Shown here: in pieces, positions 18,017 through 24,880 of the stretch
Layout of the letters: every line of letters begins with the position of its first letter
How positions within the stretch are numbered: the first letter of the stretch is position 1
Origin: Bacteroidales bacterium
GTDB taxonomy: Bacteria; Bacteroidota; Bacteroidia; Bacteroidales; ML635J-15
Direction: 5' to 3'
DNA length: 64,000 bases
Assembly: GCA_017620015.1 (NCBI GenBank)
Contig: JAFZRE010000032.1
Span: 62,001-126,000 of the forward strand
Notes under the pieces: generated by a model
Told to the model about the DNA's origin: nothing
What the model saw: the letters and a program-made list of their open reading frames with translations, nothing else
The model's database searches: none
Position numbers and translations under genes: made by a program

Positions 18017-18979
18017 TTATCTTAGTCTTAGCTTTGAACCTTCCACAGGCTGTACTCCTTGTTCCCAACCATTCATTTTGTACAGACTCTTCATTTTCAC
18101 TGCGTATTTCTGTGAGATGTCGCGCATTGTTTCGCCATGCTGAACGGTATGAACAAGACATTTTTTCTCAGCCTTGTTTCGTTTTGGCTTCAAGTAGATG
18201 ATTTCGCCTGCCTTAACCTTGTAGTTCTTCGGCAAGTCGTTGTACTTCGGTAGCTGCCATGGTGCCATGCCAAGTTTTCGCGACAGCACTTCTATGTCCA
18301 TATCGTACTTCAAAATAATGTACTGCGTGTTGTTTATGGAGCCAAGCGAGTACTCCGACATGCTAAGTTCAAAGCTATTTGACGAATAATATATCGATGG
18401 TTTCTTGTCGCTTTCGCTTGCACTTGTATTATCGTTGGCAGTATTGTTATTGTCGGAAACGACAGCAATCGGTACGAATGTGCCAGAATCATATTGTGCC
18501 AGCTTGTAGTTTTCTATAATTTCAATCAGTCGTGTTGCGTATGTCGGGCTTGTGGCGTAGCCTGCTTTTTTTAGTCCTGTTGCCCAACCTTTGTAGTCCT
18601 TCGGATTCAACTGGAATAATGAGGCATAACGTTGATTGTTACGCAGAAAGTCTGAATGGTCGCGGAACGATTCCGATGCATTTTTGTACATGCGGAAGCA
18701 CTCGTCCTTTGCATCGTCGTCGGCATACATTCTTCCGCCAGTCCAGTCGGAATGGCACTTTATGCCAAAATGGTTGTTGCCTTTTATTGCAAGTTGCGAA
18801 GTTCCGCTTCCCGATTCCAAGATGCCTTGTGCCAAAGTGATGCTGGCAGGAACACCAGTCCTACTCATCTCTTCGACAGCAATTTGACAATACTTATTTA
18901 TATACTCTTCCTGTACCGATTGCGCATGGCACAACGGTATTACAAAAAACATTATAACGACTATCAGCAATTTTCTCAT
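18017..18979 (-). CDS. Secreted N-acetylglucosaminidase (GH73) with LysM domain
   Basis: This 320-residue protein has a signal peptide ending at CHAQ (residue 20). A glucosaminidase (GH73, FlgJ-like) domain covers about 22-175, with the motifs ITLAQGILESGSGTS (catalytic Glu) and NNHFGIKCH, and the C-terminal YATSPTYATRLIEII. A degenerate LysM-like segment (about 210-265) and a clear C-terminal LysM (about 275-320, HTVQHGETMRDISQKY) follow. It should cleave peptidoglycan glycan strands in the periplasm or at the septum. The ATG at 18979 is chosen because the upstream residues are not signal-like. Its 3' end abuts the palindrome cluster. Confidence 0.92.
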   Translation of the reverse strand: MRKLLIVVIMFFVIPLCHAQSVQEEYINKYCQIAVEEMSRTGVPASITLAQGILESGSGTSQLAIKGNNHFGIKCHSDWTGGRMYADDDAKDECFRMYKNASESFRDHSDFLRNNQRYASLFQLNPKDYKGWATGLKKAGYATSPTYATRLIEIIENYKLAQYDSGTFVPIAVVSDNNNTANDNTSASESDKKPSIYYSSNSFELSMSEYSLGSINNTQYIILKYDMDIEVLSRKLGMAPWQLPKYNDLPKNYKVKAGEIIYLKPKRNKAEKKCLVHTVQHGETMRDISQKYAVKMKSLYKMNGWEQGVQPVEGSKLRLR

Positions 18980-19079
18980 CGCGTAGTTTTTAGAACGATA
19001 AAAGTAATGCACAGTAAAACAGCAAAACGCATACAATGTTACAAAATATCAACAGCGGCAAGTTGAAAGGGAGTGGAGG

Positions 19080-19250
19080 TGTTTAAAATTTGAAAATTTG
19101 ATAATTTGAAGATTTGATGATTGCTTGCGCGAACTAAAGGTTAGCTACGCTGATTTAAAAATTTGAAGATTTAACGTGAGCGTAGCGAACGAATTCGTGT
19201 ATATTCGTGTAATTGGCTACGCCGAGCTAAATGTTGAAGATTCGAAAAAT
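19080..19250. repeat. Degenerate intergenic repeat tract (AATTTGAA and related units)
   Basis: The tract contains runs of AAAATTTGAAAATTTG, AATTTGAAGATTTG, a doubled ATTCGTGT (about 19193-19209), and short mirrored pieces such as GAGCGTAGCG and GGCTACGCC. Similar AATTTGAA runs recur at 37.9 kb, and its TGCTTGCGCGAAC piece resembles 62.47 kb. No gene is seen. Confidence 0.6.
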
Positions 19251-19258
19251 TTATTTTG

Positions 19259-19268
19259 TAAATTTGCA
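19259..19268 (+). promoter_or_regulatory. Promoter -7 element abutting the ATG of the LPP20-like gene
   Basis: TAAATTTGCA fits TAnnTTTGC. Only four bases separate the TTTG from the ATG at 19271, so transcription should begin at or inside the start codon. Confidence 0.55.
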
Positions 19269-19270
19269 TC

Positions 19271-19810
19271 ATGAAATTGTTTCGCGAAATACTGCTTATT
19301 ATATTCTCGGCCAGCATAATAGTATCATGTAGTGGTAGCAAGAACTTAGCAACCGAAGAAAAAACTACTGCAAGTTCAAGTCTTCCTTGTGCAGAAAAAG
19401 GAATATCAGATGCAGATTTCTTTCGCGCTTGTGCAGATGCCACATCAAGCAATATAGGTCTTGCACGCGAAAAAGCCATGGCAGAAGCAAAGTCAAGTCT
19501 TGGCAAGGCTATAATAGACAAGGTTTTGACCGCTGCAAAGCATTACATAGTGGAAGAAAATGTTAGCGACAAAGATGCTTTCGTAAAAAACATTGAAATC
19601 GTTTCAAATAAGGCTATTGACATTGCTTTGAAGGATATAAGCCCGGTCTGCGAAAAATACAGCGAAACAAATGGCAGATATACAGCGTACGTTGCTGTTG
19701 AAATAAGCAGGCAGACAATCAACGATAAACTTAAACGAATTATTGAAAACGATATTCCAAATGTTGACATGGAAAAATTCGGAGTATTGTTTTGCGGGTC
19801 GCCTAAATAA
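19271..19810 (+). CDS. LPP20-like lipoprotein
   Basis: This 179-residue protein has a lipoprotein signal with lipobox IVSC (Cys20). The domain from about residue 60 to 160 has the LPP20 family pattern: ...AREKAMAEAKSSLGKAI (repeated Ala-rich helix), then a mixed region ending in GRYTAYVAVEI. LPP20-fold proteins are outer-membrane or periplasmic lipoproteins of poorly known role. It stands alone, and no ribosome-binding site is possible if the predicted near-leaderless promoter is used. The alternative is that a more upstream promoter (TTATTTTG, 19251-19258) is used. Confidence 0.72.
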   Translation: MKLFREILLIIFSASIIVSCSGSKNLATEEKTTASSSLPCAEKGISDADFFRACADATSSNIGLAREKAMAEAKSSLGKAIIDKVLTAAKHYIVEENVSDKDAFVKNIEIVSNKAIDIALKDISPVCEKYSETNGRYTAYVAVEISRQTINDKLKRIIENDIPNVDMEKFGVLFCGSPK

Positions 19811-19847
19811 AACTGTATAAAAAAACAGAAAATTCCATTTTCAGTAT

Positions 19848-19855
19848 TACATTTG
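19848..19855 (+). promoter_or_regulatory. Promoter -7 element of hydE
   Basis: TACATTTG matches TAnnTTTG, 22 bp before the ATG at 19878. Confidence 0.6.
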
Positions 19856-19877
19856 CAAGCAAATATATTCGATTGTC

Positions 19878-20957
19878 ATGACAACACGCGAACTTCTAGA
19901 AAAAACATATCTCGAAAAAGACGACATAAAACAACTTTTGGCAACTTCTGGCGAAGAAATGCAGATGCTTTTCCATAAGGCTCAGGAAGTAAAATTCTCG
20001 AAACTAGACAATTATGTTCATTTGCGTGGACTTATCGAATATAGCAACAAATGCCGAAAGTCGTGCCTTTACTGTGGTGTCCGTAGCAACAACACCAACA
20101 TCGACCGTTATACTCTCACCGATGATGAAGTGATTGATTGTGCAAAACTTTCGCACAAACTGGGCTATGGTTCGGTTGCAATACAGAGTGGAGAACGCAG
20201 CGACAAAGCTTTTACCGACAAGATTACAACTTTGATAAAGCGTATCAAGGAAATCGACGGCGGTTCACTGGGCATAACGCTTTCGCTTGGAGAACAGAGC
20301 GACGAAGTTTACCACCAGTGGTTCGATGCTGGGGCTCACCGCTATCTGCTTAGAATAGAATCGTCGAACGAAGAATTGTACTACAAGATTCATCCGCACG
20401 ACGAACGTCACGACTTTCACAAGCGGCTCGCATGCATTGATTCCTTGTTGTCAATTGGTTACCAGACTGGTACTGGCGTAATGGTTGGTTTGCCATTTCA
20501 GACAATCGACATACTTGCCGACGACCTTATTTTCTTCCGACAGAAGGATGTTGCAATGGTTGGTATGGGTCCGTTCATTCCGCACCCCGACACACCTCTA
20601 TATAAATATGCCGATCAGATTCCGCCTGTGCAGGAAAGAATGGATATGACATTGAAGATGATTGCAATACTTCGTCTGATGATGCCAGAAATCAATATGG
20701 TGGCAGCCACTGCGAACCAAACCATCGACCCGATGGGACGCGAAAAGGCGATTATGGCTGGTGCTAACGTCATTATGCCAAACCTTACGCCAAACGAATA
20801 TCGCGAAGACTATCTCATCTATCCCGACAAGGCCTGTGTAAGCGACAAGCCAGAAGAATGTTTCTCGTGCTTGGACATCCGTATGAAAGCCATCGGTCAC
20901 AAGATTCTCTACAATGCCTGGGGCGATTCTGTGGCATTCACAAAGAAGAAAAAATAA
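19878..20957 (+). CDS. hydE: [FeFe]-hydrogenase H-cluster radical SAM maturase HydE
   Basis: HydE is a radical SAM enzyme that helps build the diiron site of [FeFe]-hydrogenases. The 359-residue protein has the radical SAM cluster motif CRKSCLYC (Cys59, Cys63, Cys66) in the HydE-typical context IEYSNKCRKSC, followed by GVRSNN. The C-terminal CX7CX2C motif (Cys320, Cys328, Cys331) is the accessory cluster site found in many HydE proteins. Length is normal. The gene is transcribed alone; hydF, hydG and the hydrogenase itself are not in this window. Its presence implies hydrogen metabolism. BioB and PylB relatives are less likely, given both cluster motifs. Confidence 0.92.
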   Translation: MTTRELLEKTYLEKDDIKQLLATSGEEMQMLFHKAQEVKFSKLDNYVHLRGLIEYSNKCRKSCLYCGVRSNNTNIDRYTLTDDEVIDCAKLSHKLGYGSVAIQSGERSDKAFTDKITTLIKRIKEIDGGSLGITLSLGEQSDEVYHQWFDAGAHRYLLRIESSNEELYYKIHPHDERHDFHKRLACIDSLLSIGYQTGTGVMVGLPFQTIDILADDLIFFRQKDVAMVGMGPFIPHPDTPLYKYADQIPPVQERMDMTLKMIAILRLMMPEINMVAATANQTIDPMGREKAIMAGANVIMPNLTPNEYREDYLIYPDKACVSDKPEECFSCLDIRMKAIGHKILYNAWGDSVAFTKKKK

Positions 20958-20977
20958 TGTTTTTAATGGTGTTTGTC

Positions 20978-20998
20978 ATTCTGAACTTGTTTCAGAAT
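20978..20998. repeat. Palindrome between convergent hydE and patB
   Basis: ATTCTGAA (20978-20985) pairs with TTCAGAAT (20991-20998) around CTTGT. No T-run follows on either strand, so it looks more like an interspersed palindromic repeat than a classical terminator, though it may stabilise both 3' ends. Confidence 0.6.
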
Positions 20999-21016
20999 CT
21001 AGAACGCCATTATATG

Positions 21017-22192
21017 TTAACGCACATCTGCGAACGCATTGGCAATTCTGTCCAAAGCCTCCTTTAGAATTGAACGTGGACACCCGATGTTCATTCGGAA
21101 AAATCCTGCATAGTCGTTTCCGCCAAATGTAACTCCGTTGTTAAGGGCAACTTTTGCCTTGTAGATAAGCCTGTGCTGCAATTCATCGTGCGATAAACCG
21201 AATCCGTTGAAATCGAGCCACAACAGATACGAAGCCTCTGGCAGTACAGCCTTGATCTTAGGTAAATTGCGCTTGAAATAATCGTCGGCAAAAGCAATGT
21301 TCTCAACTAGATAATCTTTCAATTGTGAAAGCCATTCCTCACCACCACGGAAGGCAGCTTCGGCGCCGATGTAGGCGAAAATGTTGCCGTTGGCAAATTC
21401 CGAAGCTTCAAGGTATTCGAAATAGGTGTCGCGAATCGACTTTTCGGGAATGTATGCAATCGAACTCGATAGTCCGGCAATATTGAAGGTTTTGCTAGGT
21501 GCAATGAATGTTATGCAGTTTGATTTTGCTGATTCCGATACCGTTGAAAAAGAAGTATGCTTATAGTTTGGCAGAGTTAAGTCTGCGTGAATTTCATCGG
21601 AAATTACAAGTACTCCGTTGCGCTTGCAGATTTCGGCGATACGCACCAAATCATCGCGCGACCAGACCGTTCCGCCCGGATTGTGGGGATTCGACAGAAG
21701 CATCATCTTGCAACCTTTGGACTTTTGTTCCAAATCGTCGAAATCAATTTCAAAACGACCATTTTTCAAAATCAACTTGTTGGTTATCAGCTCACGACCA
21801 TTATTAATAGGCAGGTTCACAAACGGTGGATAAACGGGTGTGTTTATTAAAATCTTGTCGCCAGGCTTGGTAAACGCTTGAATACAGAATGCTATGCCGA
21901 CAACAATTCCAGGGATATAATGCAATTCGCGTTTTTCTGCCTTTATGGAATAATGCTTTGCAAACCAATCTATTACTGCGCCAAAATATGAATCATCGCC
22001 AAAGGTGTAACCAAGAAAGCCTTGGTCGCAACGCTTTCTTATTGCATCAAGTACACAATCAGGAGCCTTGAAATCCATGTCGGCAACCCACATCGGCAAC
22101 AAATCCTCTGTTCCGAAAAACGGTTTCATCAAGTCGTGCTTCACACTTGCACTTCCCTTACGCGGGAAAACTTCGTCAAAGTTATATTTCAT
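21017..22192 (-). CDS. patB: MalY/PatB family cystathionine beta-lyase/aminotransferase
   Basis: This 391-residue PLP enzyme shows the MalY/PatB hallmarks LPMWVADMDF near residue 33, the cofactor motif NPHNPGGTVW, ISDEIHADL, and the PLP lysine Lys234 in APSKTFNIAGL. It should cleave cystathionine or related C-S bonds (beta-elimination) in the cytoplasm. The ATG overlaps the lgt stop codon in the ATGA configuration, so the two genes are probably translationally coupled. The biochemical link between Lgt and PatB is not obvious. Confidence 0.92.
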   Translation of the reverse strand: MKYNFDEVFPRKGSASVKHDLMKPFFGTEDLLPMWVADMDFKAPDCVLDAIRKRCDQGFLGYTFGDDSYFGAVIDWFAKHYSIKAEKRELHYIPGIVVGIAFCIQAFTKPGDKILINTPVYPPFVNLPINNGRELITNKLILKNGRFEIDFDDLEQKSKGCKMMLLSNPHNPGGTVWSRDDLVRIAEICKRNGVLVISDEIHADLTLPNYKHTSFSTVSESAKSNCITFIAPSKTFNIAGLSSSIAYIPEKSIRDTYFEYLEASEFANGNIFAYIGAEAAFRGGEEWLSQLKDYLVENIAFADDYFKRNLPKIKAVLPEASYLLWLDFNGFGLSHDELQHRLIYKAKVALNNGVTFGGNDYAGFFRMNIGCPRSILKEALDRIANAFADVR

Positions 22193-23016
22193 TGTTTTTG
22201 AGTTTTTCTAAATGCATAAATTACCAGTCCAATTCCACACAATATTGCAGGAATACTCAGTATCTGACCCATATTCAGCGACATGCCTTCCTCAAATGCT
22301 TCCTGATTCTGCTTCAAGAATTCAATAAAGAAGCGAGCCGTGAATACCATAATAAGGAACAATCCAAGCATATAACCGTGCTTTTCGGCAAAATTCTTTC
22401 TTTTATAAAGCATAATCAGCACTACCGATACAACAATGTAGCACAATGCCTCGTAGATCTGTGTTGGATGACAAGGTAGAGTATCACCGTTGCGGACAAA
22501 CAGGAAACCCCACGGCAAATCGGTTGGATAACCGTATATTTCTGAGTTCATAAGGTTTCCAAAACGAATTAATGCGCCGGCAAAACCAGTGGGAATCACA
22601 ATCTTATCCAATATGGCGAGAAAACCGTCCTGCTTCGACTTGAACTTGAATATAAACACAGCTACGAGCACGCCAATTGCACCTCCGTGGCTTGCAAGTC
22701 CTTGGTATCCCGTAAATTTGAACGGACTAAATGAGAACGGCAATATCATTTCCATCCAATGCTTCGATGTAATGAAATACGATGGCTCGTAGAAAATGCA
22801 ATGTCCTAGTCGTGCGCCCAGAATTCCACCCAGGACCACGAAAACAGTAAGGCGGTCTAGTTCTTTCTGTGGAATGTTTTCCTTTTTGTAATAGTGTTTT
22901 ATGACAAAATATGCCAGAATGAATCCGATAGCGAAAAATGCGCTGTAATAGCGAAGCGAAAATCCACCTATGGTGAATATTTCAGGACTGACATTCCATG
23001 TTATAAAGTCAAGCAT
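22189..23016 (-). CDS. lgt: Prolipoprotein diacylglyceryl transferase
   Basis: Lgt transfers a diacylglyceryl group from phosphatidylglycerol to the lipobox cysteine of prolipoproteins in the inner membrane. The 275-residue product has about seven membrane segments, with the family motifs YQGLASHGGAIG, GALIRFGNLMNSEIYG (the Lgt signature with the essential Arg) and HPTQIYEAL. This enzyme serves the many lipoproteins in this window. The ATG at 23016 is chosen over a TTG at 23034, which lies inside the -7 promoter box. Its stop overlaps the patB start by 4 bp. Confidence 0.96.
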   Translation of the reverse strand: MLDFITWNVSPEIFTIGGFSLRYYSAFFAIGFILAYFVIKHYYKKENIPQKELDRLTVFVVLGGILGARLGHCIFYEPSYFITSKHWMEMILPFSFSPFKFTGYQGLASHGGAIGVLVAVFIFKFKSKQDGFLAILDKIVIPTGFAGALIRFGNLMNSEIYGYPTDLPWGFLFVRNGDTLPCHPTQIYEALCYIVVSVVLIMLYKRKNFAEKHGYMLGLFLIMVFTARFFIEFLKQNQEAFEEGMSLNMGQILSIPAILCGIGLVIYAFRKTQKQ

Positions 23017-23031
23017 CGGTAAAATTTTGTG

Positions 23032-23039
23032 CAAAAGTA
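23032..23039 (-). promoter_or_regulatory. Promoter -7 element of lgt-patB
   Basis: The minus strand reads TACTTTTG followed by CAC. It lies 15 bp before the lgt ATG at 23016. Confidence 0.55.
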
Positions 23040-23133
23040 ATTATGTTTTTTGATTTGTCGGCTTTGATTTTATGCGTTTTTACTTTTCTGACAATTCTAT
23101 AAGTTGTATTTTATGGCATTACAAAAAAAGTTG

Positions 23134-23141
23134 TATCTTTG
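23134..23141 (+). promoter_or_regulatory. Promoter -7 element of the 23.2-kb gene pair
   Basis: TATCTTTG is an exact TAnnTTTG match, 19 bp before the ATG at 23161. It excludes the upstream TTG (23104) as a start. Confidence 0.65.
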
Positions 23142-23160
23142 TAATATAAACGACTTCCAA

Positions 23161-23895
23161 ATGACTCCGCAGGAATACATTGTCATTCTCTCCAATCGAA
23201 TAAGCGATTGCATTGCTCACGGCTACGACTATGCACCAGTCATTGAGCGTGGCAAGGACGACTATATCAGTGAGAAGGTGGGAGAAATGATTTACCATTC
23301 TATATGGAAACGCAAGGACATAAGCATTGACTTGCTTGTGGAACATCTTGTTGAATTAGGTGTGCCATCCGAAAATATTGTAGAAAAGGACGGAGATATT
23401 GCCGTAAGAATGAACAATGTAGCTATTACAATCAAGAAGTCGGAAGCATACCGGCTAGGTGTGAAAATCGGTTTTTGTCTTGGCAACAATCTTTTCGATG
23501 TTACCCGTAACGAAGAAAATGCCATTGCGCGGATTTTCATTGAGATAGACCGTCAATATCCGCAGTGGGAGCAGGAGTGGAGCGAAATATTCGTCGAAAT
23601 CAGCAAGCAGACAAAAAACATTGACATTTCGATACTTTCCATTGATGCCGTTGTGCGTAATAAATTGAAAGGTAGCAACTTGCCATTCCATATTGAGCAT
23701 TTTGCCGATGAATCGAAATTGTCGTTGCTGATTGATGGCAAACATCAGATTGCAATTTCAATTCCACACGACCGAATCGCAGAAACAATTACTTCGCTTC
23801 ACGAAACAATAAGGCGGGCAACCGAAATCATCAGGCAATTGCCATCATCGGTAATTGTTTCTGAAAATAATAGAGACGACTGGGAAACAATATGA
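23161..23895 (+). CDS. Conserved hypothetical cytoplasmic protein
   Basis: This 244-residue protein has no signal peptide or membrane segment and begins MTPQEYIVILSNRISDC. It has a mixed alpha/beta pattern, with a central NVAITIKKSEAYRLG segment and a last helix rich in Ile, Arg and Glu. I recognise no family or catalytic motif. Its stop codon overlaps the start of the next gene (ATGAG), so the two are co-translated. Codon usage and composition are like the neighbours, and nothing suggests recent transfer. Function unknown. Confidence 0.72.
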   Translation: MTPQEYIVILSNRISDCIAHGYDYAPVIERGKDDYISEKVGEMIYHSIWKRKDISIDLLVEHLVELGVPSENIVEKDGDIAVRMNNVAITIKKSEAYRLGVKIGFCLGNNLFDVTRNEENAIARIFIEIDRQYPQWEQEWSEIFVEISKQTKNIDISILSIDAVVRNKLKGSNLPFHIEHFADESKLSLLIDGKHQIAISIPHDRIAETITSLHETIRRATEIIRQLPSSVIVSENNRDDWETI

Positions 23896-24578
23896 GAACC
23901 TCTATTGCCATAATGGGATTCCTGCTGCTTGCATTTGTCACGATTTCGTTTGCACAGACAGACGACAGAAGCCGTCGTAACATTAAGGGCAATGTAGAAA
24001 CATATACAGAAAATAAATATAAGATTGTCTATTCGTTAGATGGTTGTTCAAAAGGAGAATGTGTCGGTAGCAAGACATTCCATTTCGACGGAGATGGCAA
24101 TCTGGCAAACGCACCTGCAAACGACTTAACCTATGATTATAATGCTGGTTATCAAGCAACAACTATAATATATCAGCCGACGGGCAGAGTGACAATCAAC
24201 GAACGTAAGCACATTTTTACAATCGAGCGTGCCAATGCAAAGTTTGTATGTACCTACAAGCATAGCATACATCAGCCCACATCTGCAAAATTCTATCCTT
24301 GCCGTGGTTGCCGCCGACAAGAAGGACGTACCGCCATATTCAAGTACGACAAGCAAGGTAATATTTTGAAAATAAGCAGTTTCGTTTCGCAGATCGAAGT
24401 CAATGGCGAATATATTTCGAGTACCCGCAACGCCGAATACAACTCAACGGCAAGGTACGGACTAAACTTTGAATACGAGTACGACCCATTGGGCAACTGG
24501 ACAAGCATGAAGTGCTACAATGCTGCTGGTATGCTTGTTGAATGGAAGGAACGGGAATATAAGTATGGAAATGATTGA
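23892..24578 (+). CDS. Secreted hypothetical protein with YD/RHS-like strands
   Basis: This 228-residue protein has a signal peptide ending at SFAQ (about residue 21). The mature part has strands such as FHFDGDGN, YDKQGNI and YEYDPLGNW..., resembling single YD (RHS-like) repeats, and two cysteine pairs (CSKGEC, CRGC). A role in the periplasm or at the surface is likely from the signal; the molecular function is not recognisable. The start overlaps the preceding gene by 4 bp, so translation is probably coupled. It is unusual that a cytoplasmic unknown and a secreted unknown are paired this tightly. Confidence 0.72.
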   Translation: MRTSIAIMGFLLLAFVTISFAQTDDRSRRNIKGNVETYTENKYKIVYSLDGCSKGECVGSKTFHFDGDGNLANAPANDLTYDYNAGYQATTIIYQPTGRVTINERKHIFTIERANAKFVCTYKHSIHQPTSAKFYPCRGCRRQEGRTAIFKYDKQGNILKISSFVSQIEVNGEYISSTRNAEYNSTARYGLNFEYEYDPLGNWTSMKCYNAAGMLVEWKEREYKYGND

Positions 24579-24646
24579 TGGCTAGTGTCTTAGGTAAAAT
24601 CTGTTGCACTCTAATTAATTGTTTATAACTATATTGAAAAAACATA

Positions 24647-24676
24647 TTGCACCAATCGGAATTATATGTAACTTTG
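24647..24676 (+). promoter_or_regulatory. tnaA promoter (-33 and -7)
   Basis: TTG (24647-24649), a 19-bp spacer and TAACTTTG (24669-24676) fit the Bacteroidetes sigma consensus. This places the start of transcription near 24682, about 200 bases before the tnaA ATG. Confidence 0.7.
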
Positions 24677-24694
24677 CATTCGTTAAAATTTGAA

Positions 24695-24769
24695 ATGAAT
24701 AGAATTAGCGCAATATCATTCAAAAGGAGCTTGGTATTTCTGAATATCAAGGAGCGCGATTCATTCTAA
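24695..24769 (+). CDS. Possible 24-residue leader peptide of tnaA
   Basis: ATG at 24695 opens 24 codons ending in TAA at 24767-24769, inside the predicted tnaA leader. The peptide is basic and contains no tryptophan, unlike enterobacterial TnaC. No Shine-Dalgarno is obvious, which is common in this phylum. Its interest is position: the stop lies 3 bases before the first arm of a pair of mutually exclusive hairpins. It may be a chance ORF. Confidence 0.3.
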   Translation: MNRISAISFKRSLVFLNIKERDSF

Positions 24770-24772
24770 TTC

Positions 24773-24831
24773 TGGAAACCGTTTTCGGCATTCGTATAAC
24801 TATTGCTGGAAATAGTTTCCATTCGTTTTTT
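24773..24831 (+). promoter_or_regulatory. Possible attenuator in the tnaA leader
   Basis: TGGAAAC (24773-24779) can pair with GTTTCCA (24815-24821), or the same right arm can pair with the nearer TGGAAA (24807-24812). The nearer, smaller hairpin (TGGAAA-TAG-TTTCCA) is followed 4 bases later by six Ts (24826-24831) and would act as a weak terminator. The alternative, larger loop would prevent it. This is read from sequence only; stem strength is modest. Confidence 0.35.
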
Positions 24832-24880
24832 CCGTAAGGACAATCAAAAAATATTTATTAATAAATTAAAAATTAAAATT

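Larger units (their letters stand above)
24579..24880. other. 302-bp gap: tnaA promoter and long leader
   Basis: No large gene is seen here. It contains the tnaA promoter (24647-24676), a candidate 24-codon leader ORF (24695-24769) and overlapping hairpins (24773-24831), listed separately, then an A/T-rich ribosome-entry region. Confidence 0.7.
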
